A DNA stretch of 64,000 nt from assembly GCA_009760855.2 (NCBI GenBank), contig WPIO01000046.1, forward strand, positions 3,128,501 to 3,192,500, written 5' to 3'. The DNA comes from Cristatella mucedo (taxonomy: Eukaryota; Bryozoa; Phylactolaemata; Cristatellidae). This document shows positions 54,140 through 64,000 of this stretch, piece by piece. Below the pieces are notes generated by a model, which saw nothing but the letters and a program-made list of their open reading frames with translations, made no database searches and had not been told where the DNA came from. A program made the position numbers and the translations under genes. The stretch's first letter is position 1; every line of letters starts with the position of its first letter.

Positions 54140-55504
54140 TTTTTATAGATATTGTTTGCCGTTACTCCTTTTTAAAGCCGGTAGATTTTTGGAGCTTTTG
54201 GAGTCGAATTGTGAGAGGAACTCAAAATACACAGGCCGTTGCCCTAAAGCGTGAGTGCGAGTTCTCAAGTTACATATCTTATTGCATAAATCGTCCATGT
54301 TAGACTAGTTTGTCGCTTCATAATGCGTAGCTCCTACTGGATGTTTAACCGAAATGCTTCATTTGACTTGAATGATTTTTCTTCGAAGAATAATTGCGCT
54401 TCTAATGAGCTCGAATCAGACAATCGGAGGACTTGTCAATGCAACTTAGCATATTATGCAATACACGTGTGTGTGTGTGCGCTGCTGCGGCTCGTTCAAG
54501 ATGGACGCGTTCGAACTCCAAACCCGAGTGTTACCAAATCGTGCATGACAATGTCCGAATATGTTTTGAGACTTCCTCAGAGAAAAGCGTTCGCAAAAAG
54601 AGCTCAGTTCAGGTTCACGCAGGTTCAGGTATGCATTATTATTATTATTATTATTCATTATTCCTTATTATTCATTATTCAGTATTATTATTCATTATTT
54701 ATTATTATGCATTATTTATTATTCATTATGAATTATTCAGCATATTCAGGCTCATGCATCCAGCTGTAGGGTTATCAGGCAGCGATCATCGCAGGATTGC
54801 ACAACACAGCACGTCAAAGGGGTGCATCGCGCCTGCGTCATGGGAATTTTACTGCTCCCAACCATTTGAGTCTTGACCCACCGGTCTTCATCCGGTCACT
54901 TCTGGCCCCATCCAAAAGGGCCGGTTGAATCGTATTTTGAAATCATCGACAGAGACAGTAAGAAGTCACGATCGCATCGCATATGCGCACGAATTGTAGT
55001 CTCCCTTTTCTAGTTATTTCGGTGGATTTGAGTCGGTTCACTGATACTGCTTAGCTATGCCTTCATTCGCTTTAGCACCTGGTGGACATACCATTTAGTG
55101 AGCGGTGACCAGCCGTAGCGGCTGAATTCGTTAATCTGAGACGATACTACGTTTTGGTTTATTTAAATCAGCCTGGCAGCTCAATAACTTGATTGGGCCT
55201 CGCAGCACTACGAAAGCCTGGCATTCATTCCTACGTTCGTGCATTTACTCGCTGACGTGTACGCAACTTTACCTGGTCGCCATATGTGTGCCCTTTTTTT
55301 TTTAAATTGACTGCCGTCTTTTCATCGCTGGATTATGTACCAGTCCATCGCTGGATTATGCGAGCGCATCGCAAAGGACACTGGTATTTTAGTGCAATGT
55401 AGGCGCGATGTGACAGGCTGCGAATTGTAGGTCGGCGTCACGTCTGGTCCTAGCCGGCATCTTCCCTATATGGCTGGATGCTGTCGCCCGCTTACGTAGT
55501 ACTG
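54140..55504. other. No confident gene; ATT repeat
   Basis: A frame from ATG 54323 reads MRSSYWMFNRNASFDLNDFS onward, unrecognised. (ATT)n with CATT interruptions spans 54637-54740. CCATCGCTGGATTATG is duplicated at about 55325 and 55346. Confidence 0.3.
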
Positions 55505-55625
55505 AATTAAGGTGCTCGCCGCGACCAGCGGCTGACCTAGGTCACGTGGGCACCAGCCCCGTGGCACATGTGAAGCGCCTGAACGGAGACTAAGTTCTAT
55601 TTGGGGGCACTGTACGAATGAGCTA
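55505..55625 (+). mobile_element. SINE2 copy, diverged head
   Basis: AATTAAGGTGCTCGCC (A-box side), ACCTAGGTCACGTGGGCACC, B-box side CAGCCCCGTGG, then CACATGTGAAGCGCCTGAAC, GGAGACTAAGTTCTATTTGG and GGGCACTGTACGAATGA. Confidence 0.68.
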
Positions 55626-56455
55626 TATCTAGTTCAATTTAACTTGGCAATCGTGACCTTTCAGATCAGTTTAGTGGCGCCTCTATTTAAATTATAAATT
55701 ATAATAATAATTATAAATAATTATAAATATTTGTGGCGCCTCCATTTAAAATGAAAACAACGAATATAAAGCCCTTCGTCTCGTCACTGAGAGGACTGAA
55801 TCTGTCAAAAGTTCGCGCCAATGGAAGTCTGGCGATTTTTTTTACCAATTACGCTCACAATTCCAGCAAAGGGTAAGCGTATGCAGGACAATTCAGATGG
55901 GTGGCGCCACGTTGCCGTCGCGCGCGGGCAGATGAACTTTCGGCTTTTTTCAACTCTTGTTAAGTCACCGAGGATGTCATGACGTTCGGTACCCTTTAGC
56001 TCAGCAACTAATTTATACTCCTTTTCTAAATGCGCCCACTAGTCGTCTGTCTGCTGGTCGTTTGCGATACTTGTGACGCGCGATTGACTTCACCTTTTTC
56101 AGACGATCAGGTCAACTCTTTCAGGTCACCTCACTCTCAGGTGAACCTCACCGTACATTAGGTAACTTGCAGGGCGCCATCTTGCATTTCTCTTTTCTAC
56201 AATTTATTCCTAGAAGATTACAGCCAAAGCCATGCATTCAGGTTGCACATTAGCAGTGTGGGTGCAAGGCATTCCGAAAAGCCTGCGTTATAGAATAAAA
56301 CATATGTAGAGATACACATGTGCACATGCCCACGCTCCGTTACGTTATTACATTGTTACGAAAAAACTGCGACTTACGCGTTTGAACTGGACAAATGAAC
56401 ACCCTGGACGTCACAGCACTGCTTCGCCAATTTCAATTCATTTGGCAAATGGAGC
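55626..56455. other. No recognised gene
   Basis: GTGGCGCCTC followed by ATTTAAA occurs at about 55674 and 55733 with AT-rich filler between. Nothing else recognised. Confidence 0.4.
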
Positions 56456-56457
56456 AC

Positions 56458-56459
<2 letters not shown>

Positions 56460-56516
<57 letters not shown>

Positions 56517-56870
56517 TCACGCTATCTCTCTCTCTCTTCTCTCTCCCTCACTCACTCAATCTCTCTTTCTCTCAGCATTTGTCTTTGGTCAGCTGTCTTT
56601 GTCTCTGTCTCTGTCTTTGTTGTCTTTGTCAGTATTTGTTTGTCTCTGTCTATATTAATCTGTCCCTTTCACATGTTTCTGTGTCTGTCTGCGTTTTTCC
56701 ATGCCTCTCCAGATTTTTCTGTGTTTCCCCGTGTTTACCGCGATTCTTTTCATGTGTGCCCTTGCCTTTCGGCGTTTGACCGTGTTTTCTCCGAGCCTGT
56801 ATCTGTTTCTGTGTATATCGTTGCGTCCGTCTCATTGTCTGAGTATGTTTCTGTCTGTGTGTTTTTATGT
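56460..56870. repeat. (CT)n grading into TGTCTCTG-rich sequence
   Basis: Pure CT to about 56513, then CT with interruptions, then degenerate CTGTCTCTGT/TTTCTGTG to about 56870. The 166-codon Ser/Leu/Val/Cys frame is a translation of this decay gradient. Confidence 0.9.
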
Positions 56871-56877
56871 CTTTATT

Positions 56878-57150
56878 ATTAATAGTAATAATAGGTTGAT
56901 TTTACGACACCCTATAGGAAATTAACTAGGCATTTTCAAACTCGCTGCAAGAGATTCCATGCCTAAGGTTTAGGTTATATGTACGGTGCATACCAGCCGG
57001 TTAGTGACATTTACATAGTCAAATATGCAAATGCAAAAAGTGACCGTGCTTAGGCCAGCGTGCTTAAACAAAAATTAAGACTGCTAACAGCCGGTTGGTA
57101 AGGCCTAGGCTTGGTTAAGTGCTCTGACTCATAAATACACAGCTACGCAC
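56878..57150 (-). mobile_element. Retroelement 3' end of the 36-kb type
   Basis: AATAGTAATAATAGG, then ACGACACCCTATAGGAAATT, AACTAGGCATTTTC and CTCGCTGCAAGAGATTCC follow the same order as 36.25-36.35 kb. CCGGTTAGTGAC and CCGGTTGGTAAGGCC match that copy's CCGGTTAGTAAG. A relative of LINE-A is likely. Confidence 0.4.
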
Positions 57151-57640
57151 GCAAAACCCTTCGAAATAATAAACGACAAGTACACTGAGGCGAAGGGACA
57201 CGAGCTGACTGAGACAGCGAGGCATTTTGATTCGAGACTTTCAAGCTGAAAAGTCATGGCAAGTGGTGACGGAGCAGTCGAAATCGAGTTACAGACTCTC
57301 TGGGCACATGTGCTAAAGGCTCGATCGCCAAAAGAATTTTCAATTGAGTACAGCGGACGGTCACAGGGCCAGATGCTGAGGGCCGGGGCTGCTAGTGAGC
57401 ACAGCAGAGGAACGTGAAGGTCGGATAGGCAGACCTGGTGCTAGGGTACTAACCTTCAAGCCAAACTGAGGGATTTTAAATCCATTCTCTACATGACAGA
57501 GAGCTACTGGGATGTGGCAGAACGACGCCGCCGCTGACGACAGGCCGCCGCCGAGTTGCTGAGCTGGCTCGCCTCTCACCGGCTGGTGGTATGGGAAGAT
57601 CGCTGATGGGAAGGCACTGCCTTCCCATCTAGCAGCTCAT
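57151..57640. other. No recognised gene
   Basis: GCTCGATCGCCAAAAGAAT near 57318 may link this stretch to 27.4 kb. It may be the body of the element whose 3' end lies at 56.9 kb; unproven. Confidence 0.25.
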
Positions 57641-57644
57641 CGAC

Positions 57645-57975
57645 TTCATGGTTCTTACGCTCACTTGTAGGTCACTTCCTTTTCGTGCACCAGCCAACCA
57701 ATCAGAACTACTCCCCCAACTAAGATGGGAATCGCTAAACCCGGTCTTTTATTGTATTTCTTTTTTTAAAGCAACGTCTTCAAGTTTCTCTCGTCCAATT
57801 GCTTGCCTCTTCATCCCCTCACTTTATACTCCGTGCGCTCACGTGTCTTGGCGTTTTGCATGCTGTCGCTAATCAGCATGATAACCGTGCTTCCTTTCTA
57901 GCATATGCAAAGTGTCCAAACAAGATTGAGTTCCCTTGGGGCGCTATGTAACTGCCCTATTATGATTACATAGCA
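57645..57975 (+). mobile_element. LINE-A/SINE2-type 3' fragment
   Basis: GTTCTTACGCTCACTTGTAG then GTCACTTCCTTTTCGTGCAC and AACCAATCAGAACTACTCCC correspond to the LTFRSLHSMAPAYLSDILP part. It then jumps to 3' UTR (CGCTCACGTGTCTTGGCG) and a stem-loop like GTGTCCAAACAAGATTGAGT, TCCCTTGGGGCGCTATG. Internally deleted. Confidence 0.58.
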
Positions 57976-58084
57976 CCTCGAAGCGATAGGGTCCTCTTGC
58001 GGTCCTTTGGCTCTCACTGCTTTCTTTACTAAACCGGGACCAAGAAAGCTTGGACAAGCTTCGGGAGCATTAGTTTTTTATTAT

Positions 58085-59705
58085 TACAACTCTGCTGCCT
58101 TTTTCAAAAGGATGCAGCTCAGGCCACTAATTAAGAAAGCAGCGCTTGGCCAAGAGGACTTGAGCAGCTTCCGTTCAGTCTCCTTTCTTCAGTTCCTATC
58201 AAAGACACAAGGAATGAGATTTGGCAGACTAGCTGAACCATTCTATTAAGACCTCAAAACTAGTAAGTAAGTTTCTGTGTGGGTTATAGCTAATCACTCC
58301 ACAGAGTCAGCATCGCTTTGGGTAGATACCGACCTTCTCATAAATGCAGACTTGGATAAAGTCTCTCTGCCTGTCCTGCTTGATCTTTCGGCAGCATTTG
58401 ATACTATTGATCACAAAGTTCTGCTTGAGCGTCTTGAATCTCGACTGGATCACACTGGAGCTGCACTGCAACGGTTCAAGCCCTACCTCAGTGGGAGACG
58501 CCAGAGTATTGATGTGAACGGTTTATGTTGAAAAAGATAATCCCAGGAACTATGCAAGTATGGGTTACCACAGGGCTGCTGCGCTCGATCCGCTTCTTTT
58601 CACAGTTTATACTCTCCCTCTTGCCGATGTGATCGCCATGCACAATCTAGGCTTTCACTTCTACGCCGATGACACTCAATTGCACCATTGCTTTCATACC
58701 TCCCAGCCCTCGAGCACGGCGAGTTCTCACAACTCCCTTCCTGCATGTATTGATGGCATCGCACATGGATGGCAGCTAATTTTCTCAAGTTGAATGATGA
58801 TAAAGCCAACTTACTAGCCATGGGTCAACCAAGCGTGATCCAGAAATTGGAAAACCCGACGCTCTAAATCGGCTCCGCCAGCATATCTCCTGTTGAATAT
58901 GCACGAAATCAATGTGTCCTGTTCCAAAGCGACCTTTCATTAGACGACCACAGCAGCTCCATATGCAAGTCGGCCAAGTTTCAGTGACATAACATTGCTG
59001 AAATTCAGGTTTGTTTATACAGAGATGCCACATTGAAATTGGTCTACAAATATTTTTGACATCCCAACTTGCCTGACTTCTGTAACTCGCTGCTTGCTGG
59101 TTTACCGTCCTGTGCAATCAGGCGCTTACAGTTAATGCAAAACTATGTAGCTATGCTCATCTGTCGTAAGCGTCACAACTGCCACATCGCATCACTTCTC
59201 GCCGACCTGCACTGGCTCCCAGTCAAGTTCCCCATCGATATCAAGATTCTATCACTTACTTTTAGGTCCCTTCCTTCTTTCCTCGAGCCTACCTATCAGA
59301 AATATTCTCCCACCAGGCGAAGAATCGTACAACCCGCTGCTGTGACTCGAATCGTTGAGGCCAAACCTCGTACAAACCGCCAAACTATTGGTGACCGCGT
59401 CTTTAGTTTGTACGTTTCCAAAGCCTGGAACTCACTACTAAATCGCGTCGCAACGTCCCCTGACATGACGTCATTTAAAAGAAGCTTAAAACGCACCTTT
59501 TTATATCATTAATGCGGTATATTTAAATGCATTTGATGATTCCGTGTGATTCATACTTTGTGTGTATGTACCTGCTACTTGATGGGCCTGCTGCTTCCGG
59601 ATGTTACCACCAAATATTTGGTAATGCTTTATGTGCAACATCTGTGAAGTGCCTAGAGAGAGATTCACTTCTTTGAAGGTTCTATGCATGCATATTACTG
59701 TTTTT
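58085..59705 (+). pseudogene. LINE-A reverse transcriptase, longest copy, frameshifted
   Basis: Extends further 5' than any other copy. LIKKAALGQEDLSSFRSVSF corresponds to the RT fingers segment around 'RPVS'. VLLDLSAAFDTIDHKVLLER is RT motif A with its catalytic Asp, followed by SGRRQSIDVNGL. In the next frame come PLLFTVYTLPLADVIAMHNL and FYADDTQLH, motif C. Then the thumb (LPDFCNSLLAGLPSCAIRRL), LHWLPVKFPIDIK, WNSLLN and the end FKRSLKRTF. Frame changes lie near 58530 and 58795. The tail has TGAAGTGCCTAGAGAGAGAT at about 59647. Endonuclease and ORF1 missing; inactive. Confidence 0.88.
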
Positions 59706-59794
59706 GTAATAGTATATTTCAAGGCACTTTGCACATCTGTAAAAAAATGTGATCAAATGATTACTGGTAGCAAGTACAAGGTCAACGTGCATGT

Positions 59795-60157
59795 AAGGCA
59801 ATGTAATGTAATGTAACGTAATGTGTCTTCTTCTGCAACTCCACAATGGCTAAAGGTGCTAGGCTGAGGGGACTAGGGTGAGAGTTTTCGACAGCTCGCC
59901 GAGAGCCTTGGTGGCTTTCGGTAAACATTCTGTAGCCGACAGACTTCATCTCACCCAGCGAGGAGTAAGTGAAAAGCATAGCTGATTCTGGACAGCAGTT
60001 AGTTTCGGTAGTGAGTATCATGAACGTAACAGCTCAGAACGGCTGGCTGAAAAGGATGAGCCATAGTCGGCAGCAGGAGAGTAGATGTCACAGCGTAAAA
60101 ATTGTGAGAGTAAAATCCACTCTTTATGACATGCAGAGCAAAGTTTTCTGCCACCAG
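59795..60157 (-). mobile_element. LINE-B 3' end, minus copy of a head-to-head pair
   Basis: GCAATGTAATGTAATGTAACG tail pieces, CAACTCCACAATGG, GGTGGCTTTCGGTAAACATT, GTAGCCGACAGACTTCATCT and, further 5', the end of the coding region (reverse GCAGAAAACTTTGCTCTGCA). It matches 48.07-48.4 kb in the same orientation. Confidence 0.72.
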
Positions 60158-60162
60158 CGGTC

Positions 60163-60412
60163 TGGCTCATCCTTTTCAGCTGTCCTGAGCAGCTACTTCC
60201 ATGCTACTCACTACCTCAACTGCTCTCCTGACTCTGCTATGCTTCTCACTTTCTCTTTGTAGCGTGAGACGAAGTCTGTTGGCTACCAAATGCGTACCGA
60301 AAGCCGCTTAGGCTGTTTGTGAGCTATACAAAACTCTCCTGTGTAACACCCACTTAGTCTTTACGGCTTTGTGAAGCTACAGACGGAGAAACATTACATT
60401 AGATGTTAAAGG
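60163..60412 (+). mobile_element. LINE-B 3' end, plus copy of a head-to-head pair
   Basis: CTGGCTCATCCTTTTCAGC, CTACTCACTACCTCAACTGC, GAGACGAAGTCTGTTGGCT, AAAACTCTCCTGTGTAACAC and ACATTACATTAG tail. It is the reverse complement, imperfectly, of 59800-60060, so the two form an inverted repeat with a central spacer of about 100 bp. Confidence 0.72.
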
Positions 60413-60484
60413 CCTGCAGGGACTTACAGATGGCCATGCTTCCCAATGTTTGAGTGTCTTTGCGTTGAGCCAAATCACGAATCC

Positions 60485-60575
60485 CTTTGAAGCAAATGTA
60501 AAGTGCCTAGAGAGAGATTGAGTTCTCTGAGGGCGATTTATCAAGTGCATTATTATTATTATTATTATTATTATT
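60485..60575 (+). mobile_element. LINE-A 3' end only
   Basis: TTTGAAGCAAATGTAAAGTG, CCTAGAGAGAGATTGAGTTC, TCTGAGGGCGATTTATCAAG, TGCATT then ATT x8. Well-preserved stem-loop (AGAGA/TCTCT inside GTGCC/GGCGA). Confidence 0.8.
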
Positions 60576-60844
60576 GACTCCGAAACTACTTCAAGCAGCT
60601 TTGGTAGTTTAACTTTGGCTTGACCTTTAACTGGGTACAAACTGCACACAGCCGGGCATGCAGAGACTGCAAGCCAAATGGTTGCATGTCAAATGCTAAA
60701 GGAAACAAAACAGCACATTATTCCTTATCTTTTGAAAAAGCACCGGCATCAGTCCGGAAAAAAGACTGCAACATCAACCACGGCACATAAAACTAAAACA
60801 ACTGCAATAAAGTAAACTGATAATCACAGGCGCTCTTTGAACAA
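60576..60844. other. No recognised gene
   Basis: Nothing recognised. Confidence 0.4.
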
Positions 60845-61225
60845 AGGAAAAATTGTTCAAACTTGTGGCATTTTTAAAATAGCCTCGCAGCCATAGTCAT
60901 CGCCAACTGCAGTGGCCTAGTGGTTTTCTTTGTTACCCTAGACAAAGTGGAATTACAACGATCAAGCCAAAGTAAAACTAAAAAGCTAGTCACAGTTTTT
61001 GCATGCCACCGTTTAAGACAGCTCCTAATCTTAGATAGGGATCGGACGTGATGGGTAGCTGTAGAAGCAGTCTTCTTAAAGAAGCTTTCAAAATTTAGGC
61101 AGCTGTCAAAGACGACGCCTAAATTCCGAGCAAGCGGTGATGGTTGCATATCAGCATCACCTATTCAGCATCACCTATTCAGCATCACCTATTCAGCATC
61201 ACCTATTCAGCATCACATATTAGAA
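60845..61225 (-). mobile_element. LINE-B fragment with expanded 5' end
   Basis: The minus frame 61149-60874 reads ARNLGVVFDSCLNF then SLSKIRSCLKRWHAKTVTSF and RCNSTLSRVTKKTTRPLQLA, the part of LINE-B upstream of the GWLPV segment. Homology to 48.66-48.96 kb is clear. The 3' part is lost. At its 5' side a 14-bp unit is amplified (61151-61220). Confidence 0.72.
61151..61220. repeat. 14-bp tandem repeat x5
   Basis: AGCATCACCTATTC repeated four times plus a diverged fifth unit (AGCATCACATATTA). The single-copy version GCATCACCTATTAGAACAGC sits in the LINE-B copy near 48925, so the repeat arose by local expansion of LINE-B sequence. Confidence 0.93.
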
Positions 61226-61304
61226 GAAAACATTATTCTAGTCCAGCCACACGCTTGGGGTGTCCAATGAATGACAATTTTGTTGTATCGTCGTAATTTT
61301 AAGT

Positions 61305-61500
61305 AAATGCATGAGATGGTTTGAGGTGACATGCATAGTGCCAACATGTAAGACATGGTTAGTGGTAGCACGAACAGCGTCCGCACGAACGCGAAGCACA
61401 CAATTGGCGAAGCACACAAAGCATCCACTAAATGGTGCAATTAATGCGTGTTTATTAAGCTTCTCTGTAAATTTTAAGTTCGGGGATGTCGTGATCTCAT
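61305..61500 (-). mobile_element. LINE-A 3' UTR fragment
   Basis: GAGGTGACATGCATAGTGCC, ATGGTTAGTGGTAGCACG, GAAGCACACAAAGCATCCAC, TAAATGGTGC and TTCGGGGATGTCGTGATC follow the order of the 9.88-10.06 kb copy. Tail and stem-loop absent. Confidence 0.62.
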
Positions 61501-62100
61501 CTTCACTTGTGCTAGTCTTTCTTGTTACTATAGGTACGCTCATATTCTACGCGATTCGCTACTTTTTGATGGCAATTAATTGCTGTGGAATCTCGCCGGT
61601 TCGCAATGGCGAGGGAAACCGTAGCGTGAAGCATCACAGGCGTATTCTTTGCATGCACGTCTATCGCTTGCCAAGCGCAGACACAGCACGACTTTATGTC
61701 GTTCATGCTCACTCGGGCACCTTTCCAATACGCCATCTTGCCTGTTCAAACGGATGGTATGAGACGCCGGAAGCGCCCATCGCCAATTCAATCGGCAGCA
61801 AAGCGAGCCGTAAGGCACAGACCGCAGGCTGCAGGAATGCCATGGTTATTCTTTAAAAACTTTTTTAAGGTTGCATTACTTTCTAACATTCTAATGCTCA
61901 ATTTCAACAATTAGAGTGCATGTTGCCGCAACGTAGGCAAATTAGAAAACTATCTTTACTTTGTTAACATTCGTCAGTGCTATACCGTCGCACCAGCACT
62001 GTAAATATCAAACCAAAGACTAAATTTAAACGAGGCTTACGTGACTATGACGAACTTGCTAACAAACAAGCTGACGAACTAACCAACCTAGCTAATTATA
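61501..62100. other. No recognised gene
   Basis: A plus frame 61311-61856 overlaps the LINE-A fragment and is not credible as a gene. ACGCCATCTTGCC at 61729 is a YY1-like motif. Nothing else. Confidence 0.35.
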
Positions 62101-62127
62101 TGGATAAATATAACTGTATATATATAG

Positions 62128-62185
<58 letters not shown>

Positions 62186-62186
62186 A

Positions 62187-62233
<47 letters not shown>

Positions 62234-62246
62234 TTATATTTATCCA
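62101..62246. repeat. (TA)n tract between perfect 20-bp inverted repeats
   Basis: TGGATAAATATAACTGTATA (62101-62120) and its exact reverse complement (62227-62246) flank CACACACATA and about 85 bp of (TA)n. The structure can fold as a single hairpin of about 146 nt. No transposase nearby. Confidence 0.93.
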
Positions 62247-62459
62247 GCCGGGGCTCTCGGCAGCTGGTGGCCAGACAATGAAGCGGCATTCCACGTGCGG
62301 AATGCATTACCGGCTCGTAAGCCATGTAGTCCTTGTTCCAGAACCGGGTGGCCCGGATGGCACCCACGACACCTGCAGGGCAGGGTATGGCTGGCTAATG
62401 CATATACGAACGTTAAATATTTTAATAAATCTTACTATACACGCACGCTCACACGCGAG

Positions 62460-62590
<131 letters not shown>

Positions 62591-62818
62591 ATAGCCGCCT
62601 TACCCTTCTTTCCTCTCTCCAGCTCTCTCTCTCTCCTTTTTTTCTGTCCCTAAAACCACTTTCACATTATCTACCTAGTTTGCTCTCTCCCTCCCCTTCT
62701 TTTGCATGCCATGGGTTTCTGAAATTAAAGAGTCTTGCTCCGTTTACTTGTGAGGTACGGCTCATTTTAAAAGCGAAACGAGCATCTCGCTGGGATTCGC
62801 TGTGCAGCTCCGAGCACA
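62591..62818. other. No recognised gene
   Basis: Pyrimidine-rich start (TTCCTCTCTCCAGCTCTC); otherwise nothing. Confidence 0.35.
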
Positions 62819-62853
62819 ATGGTCGATGCGGTCCAAAAGTCAAACGAGCTGAG
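62819..62853 (+). CDS. Candidate first coding exon, 11 codons
   Basis: CACAATGG start context (A at -3, G at +4); reads MVDAVQKSNEL and meets GAG|GTAAAT at 62854, where the frame would otherwise stop. GC content rises downstream. No following exon identified; this is an ATG-to-donor pattern that also occurs by chance. Confidence 0.22.
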
Positions 62854-62859
62854 GTAAAT

Positions 62860-63229
62860 TGTAGCGTACCTGGCGAGGGAAGTGTTTACTGGCTAAGGCC
62901 GAGTCATTACGGAGGGGGAGCCGAGCATTCCCTATAGATACGATGAGCCGGCGCAGCCGATAGCGGCACCCTGCGGTGACCTTCACAGTAGAATGGAGCG
63001 ACGCCGTGCAGCCCGTGGCGGCGCGTGCACGAGCGGCAGCTGCTCAGGCGCACGGTGCTTGCGTGCGCAGAGCGCTGAGCGCAGAGCGCTGAGGGCGATA
63101 AGATTAGCGTCCTATTAGCCGCTCTCGCGTGCTCGCCCGTTGCCGACGTCGATGCCCTATACGGTAGCTCAAGTCGCTCCGGTTGTGTCGGTGCGAAAAT
63201 CTGAGCGTTTAGATTTCTTTCGACTGTCG
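62860..63229. other. GC-rich patch, no gene called
   Basis: CpG-rich, with AGAGCGCTGAG duplicated at about 63069 and 63081. A 108-codon minus frame is low-confidence. Confidence 0.35.
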
Positions 63230-63335
63230 CCAAGTCGGAGGATGTCGTGACAACTGTCAGTCGCGAGCGATTCGAGGCTTTGGGAGCAATCGAACTAAAG
63301 GCACCGTTTCCAGAGGATTTGACTGGTTAGATGCA
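63230..63335 (-). mobile_element. Possible LINE-A scrap
   Basis: GAGGCTTTGGGAGCAATCGA, ACTAAAGGCACCGTTTCCAG, AGGATTTGACTGG resembles the reverse LINE-A stretch CAGGCTGTGGGAGCATACGA, GCTAAATGCACGGTCTCCAA at 10.08 kb. Confidence 0.45.
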
Positions 63336-63612
63336 TGGCTAAGTACATGAGTTAGAAGAACGAGCGATGTCCTATGCGAATCGCCGAGCACTTCAGAGAG
63401 ATGCTATCGCCGTCGGACTGAATACTTCACAGGAACCGTCCAGCTACAAGGGCATGTCCGATCTCAAAGAGATGCATTCTTTAGTGCAGTGGAAACAAGC
63501 TCCGCCCAATCGTGACAACCGCAATGCTTCTAGCGGCCATCATTTTGAAAATCTCGGCTAGCGGTAGCTGACCTCGGGCGATCGGAATATATGACACAAA
63601 AGATATTAAATT

Positions 63613-63617
<5 letters not shown>

Positions 63618-63660
<43 letters not shown>

Positions 63661-63662
63661 CG
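63618..63662. repeat. (CT)n directly joined to (CG)n
   Basis: CT dinucleotides for about 28 bp switch to about 18 bp of CG. Alternating CG favours left-handed DNA and mirror-symmetric CT favours triplex; a joined pair is uncommon. Confidence 0.92.
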
Positions 63663-64000
63663 CCGCTTGACCCACTTTTCCGAAGCATTCATATTCTGGC
63701 TAGCAATCAAGAAGTCAGCGCTGATGTCGAAATGCTGAGCCTCGGCTTAGCGCAGGTCGCACCTGCGCGCGGTGTTTTTGCGTACAGGCAGACTGACTTT
63801 ACCTAGCTGGCCCGATCGATTTGGCCCCTGCCGCGGGCGCTCTCAAGTGCTCTGTCAGGTCACATTAAGATAGGCTTGACGCACTGTGCGCGTGCGCGGG
63901 GAGCGTGCGAAGCGCGCTCGCTCTCGCGTGCCTGTTTGCATTGAACAACCCGGCCAGTTTATTACGGCGGCGTCGGAAGTGACCGTAGCGCAAAGCAAAC
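63663..64000. other. No recognised gene
   Basis: GC content rises toward the end (GTGCGCGTGCGCGGGGAGCG). Nothing recognised. Confidence 0.35.

Noticed and set aside
55264-55284. A first exon ATGGCGACCAG|GTAAAG on the minus strand
   Set aside because: Only four codons with a middling donor; such matches are common by chance.

Overview
Eukaryotic nuclear DNA, almost certainly from an invertebrate animal; I cannot name the phylum. The evidence is many decayed copies of L2/CR1-type non-LTR retrotransposons, tRNA-derived SINEs with A and B boxes, very long CT/GA, TA, GT and ACGC microsatellites, CpG-dense GC-rich blocks, candidate short introns of about 95-115 bp, and no operons, ribosome-binding-site-led genes, rRNA or CRISPR. 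Most long open frames are microsatellite translations or stop-poor GC-rich DNA, and frames that begin only at GTG or TTG mean nothing here. No gene with a confident known function lies in the window.

Layout. (1) 1-11.6 kb: repeat-rich DNA with LINE-B and LINE-A fragments, SINEs (one nested pair), a hAT-like transposase relic at 4.6-5.1 kb and the best-preserved LINE-A reverse-transcriptase fragment (9.7-11.0 kb, minus strand). (2) 11.8-13.1 kb: a first CpG-dense block with a perfect 16-bp hairpin. (3) 13-33 kb: LINE-A copies, SINE pieces, microsatellites, and a terminal-inverted-repeat element at 24.8-25.5 kb. (4) 33-52.6 kb: a CpG-dense domain with few LINEs. It holds the best candidate host exons: a two-exon membrane-protein end (about 34.1-33.8 kb, minus), a signal-peptide first exon spliced in frame to a Cys-RGD-containing exon (42.94-42.52 kb, minus), a nine-codon first exon at 39.09 kb (plus) and a 70-codon ORF at 49.96 kb (plus). 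It also holds an unusual series of near-perfect palindromes. (5) 52.9-64 kb: LINE-rich again, with the longest LINE-A copy (58.1-59.7 kb) and a head-to-head LINE-B pair.

Four repeat families, named here only for this report, organise the window. LINE-A is an L2/CR1-like RT element whose 3' end folds as a stem-loop before an ATT-rich tail. LINE-B is a second family ending in ATGTA-type repeats. SINE2 is tRNA-derived and carries a copy of the LINE-A 3' stem-loop, so it probably uses the LINE-A machinery. SINE-T1 is tRNA-derived, with a conserved palindrome between its A and B boxes and a different tail. A second theme is local sequence instability: many 10-30 bp direct duplications, palindromes, and TA tracts flanked by inverted repeats. 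All host-gene calls are candidates and need transcript or homology evidence.
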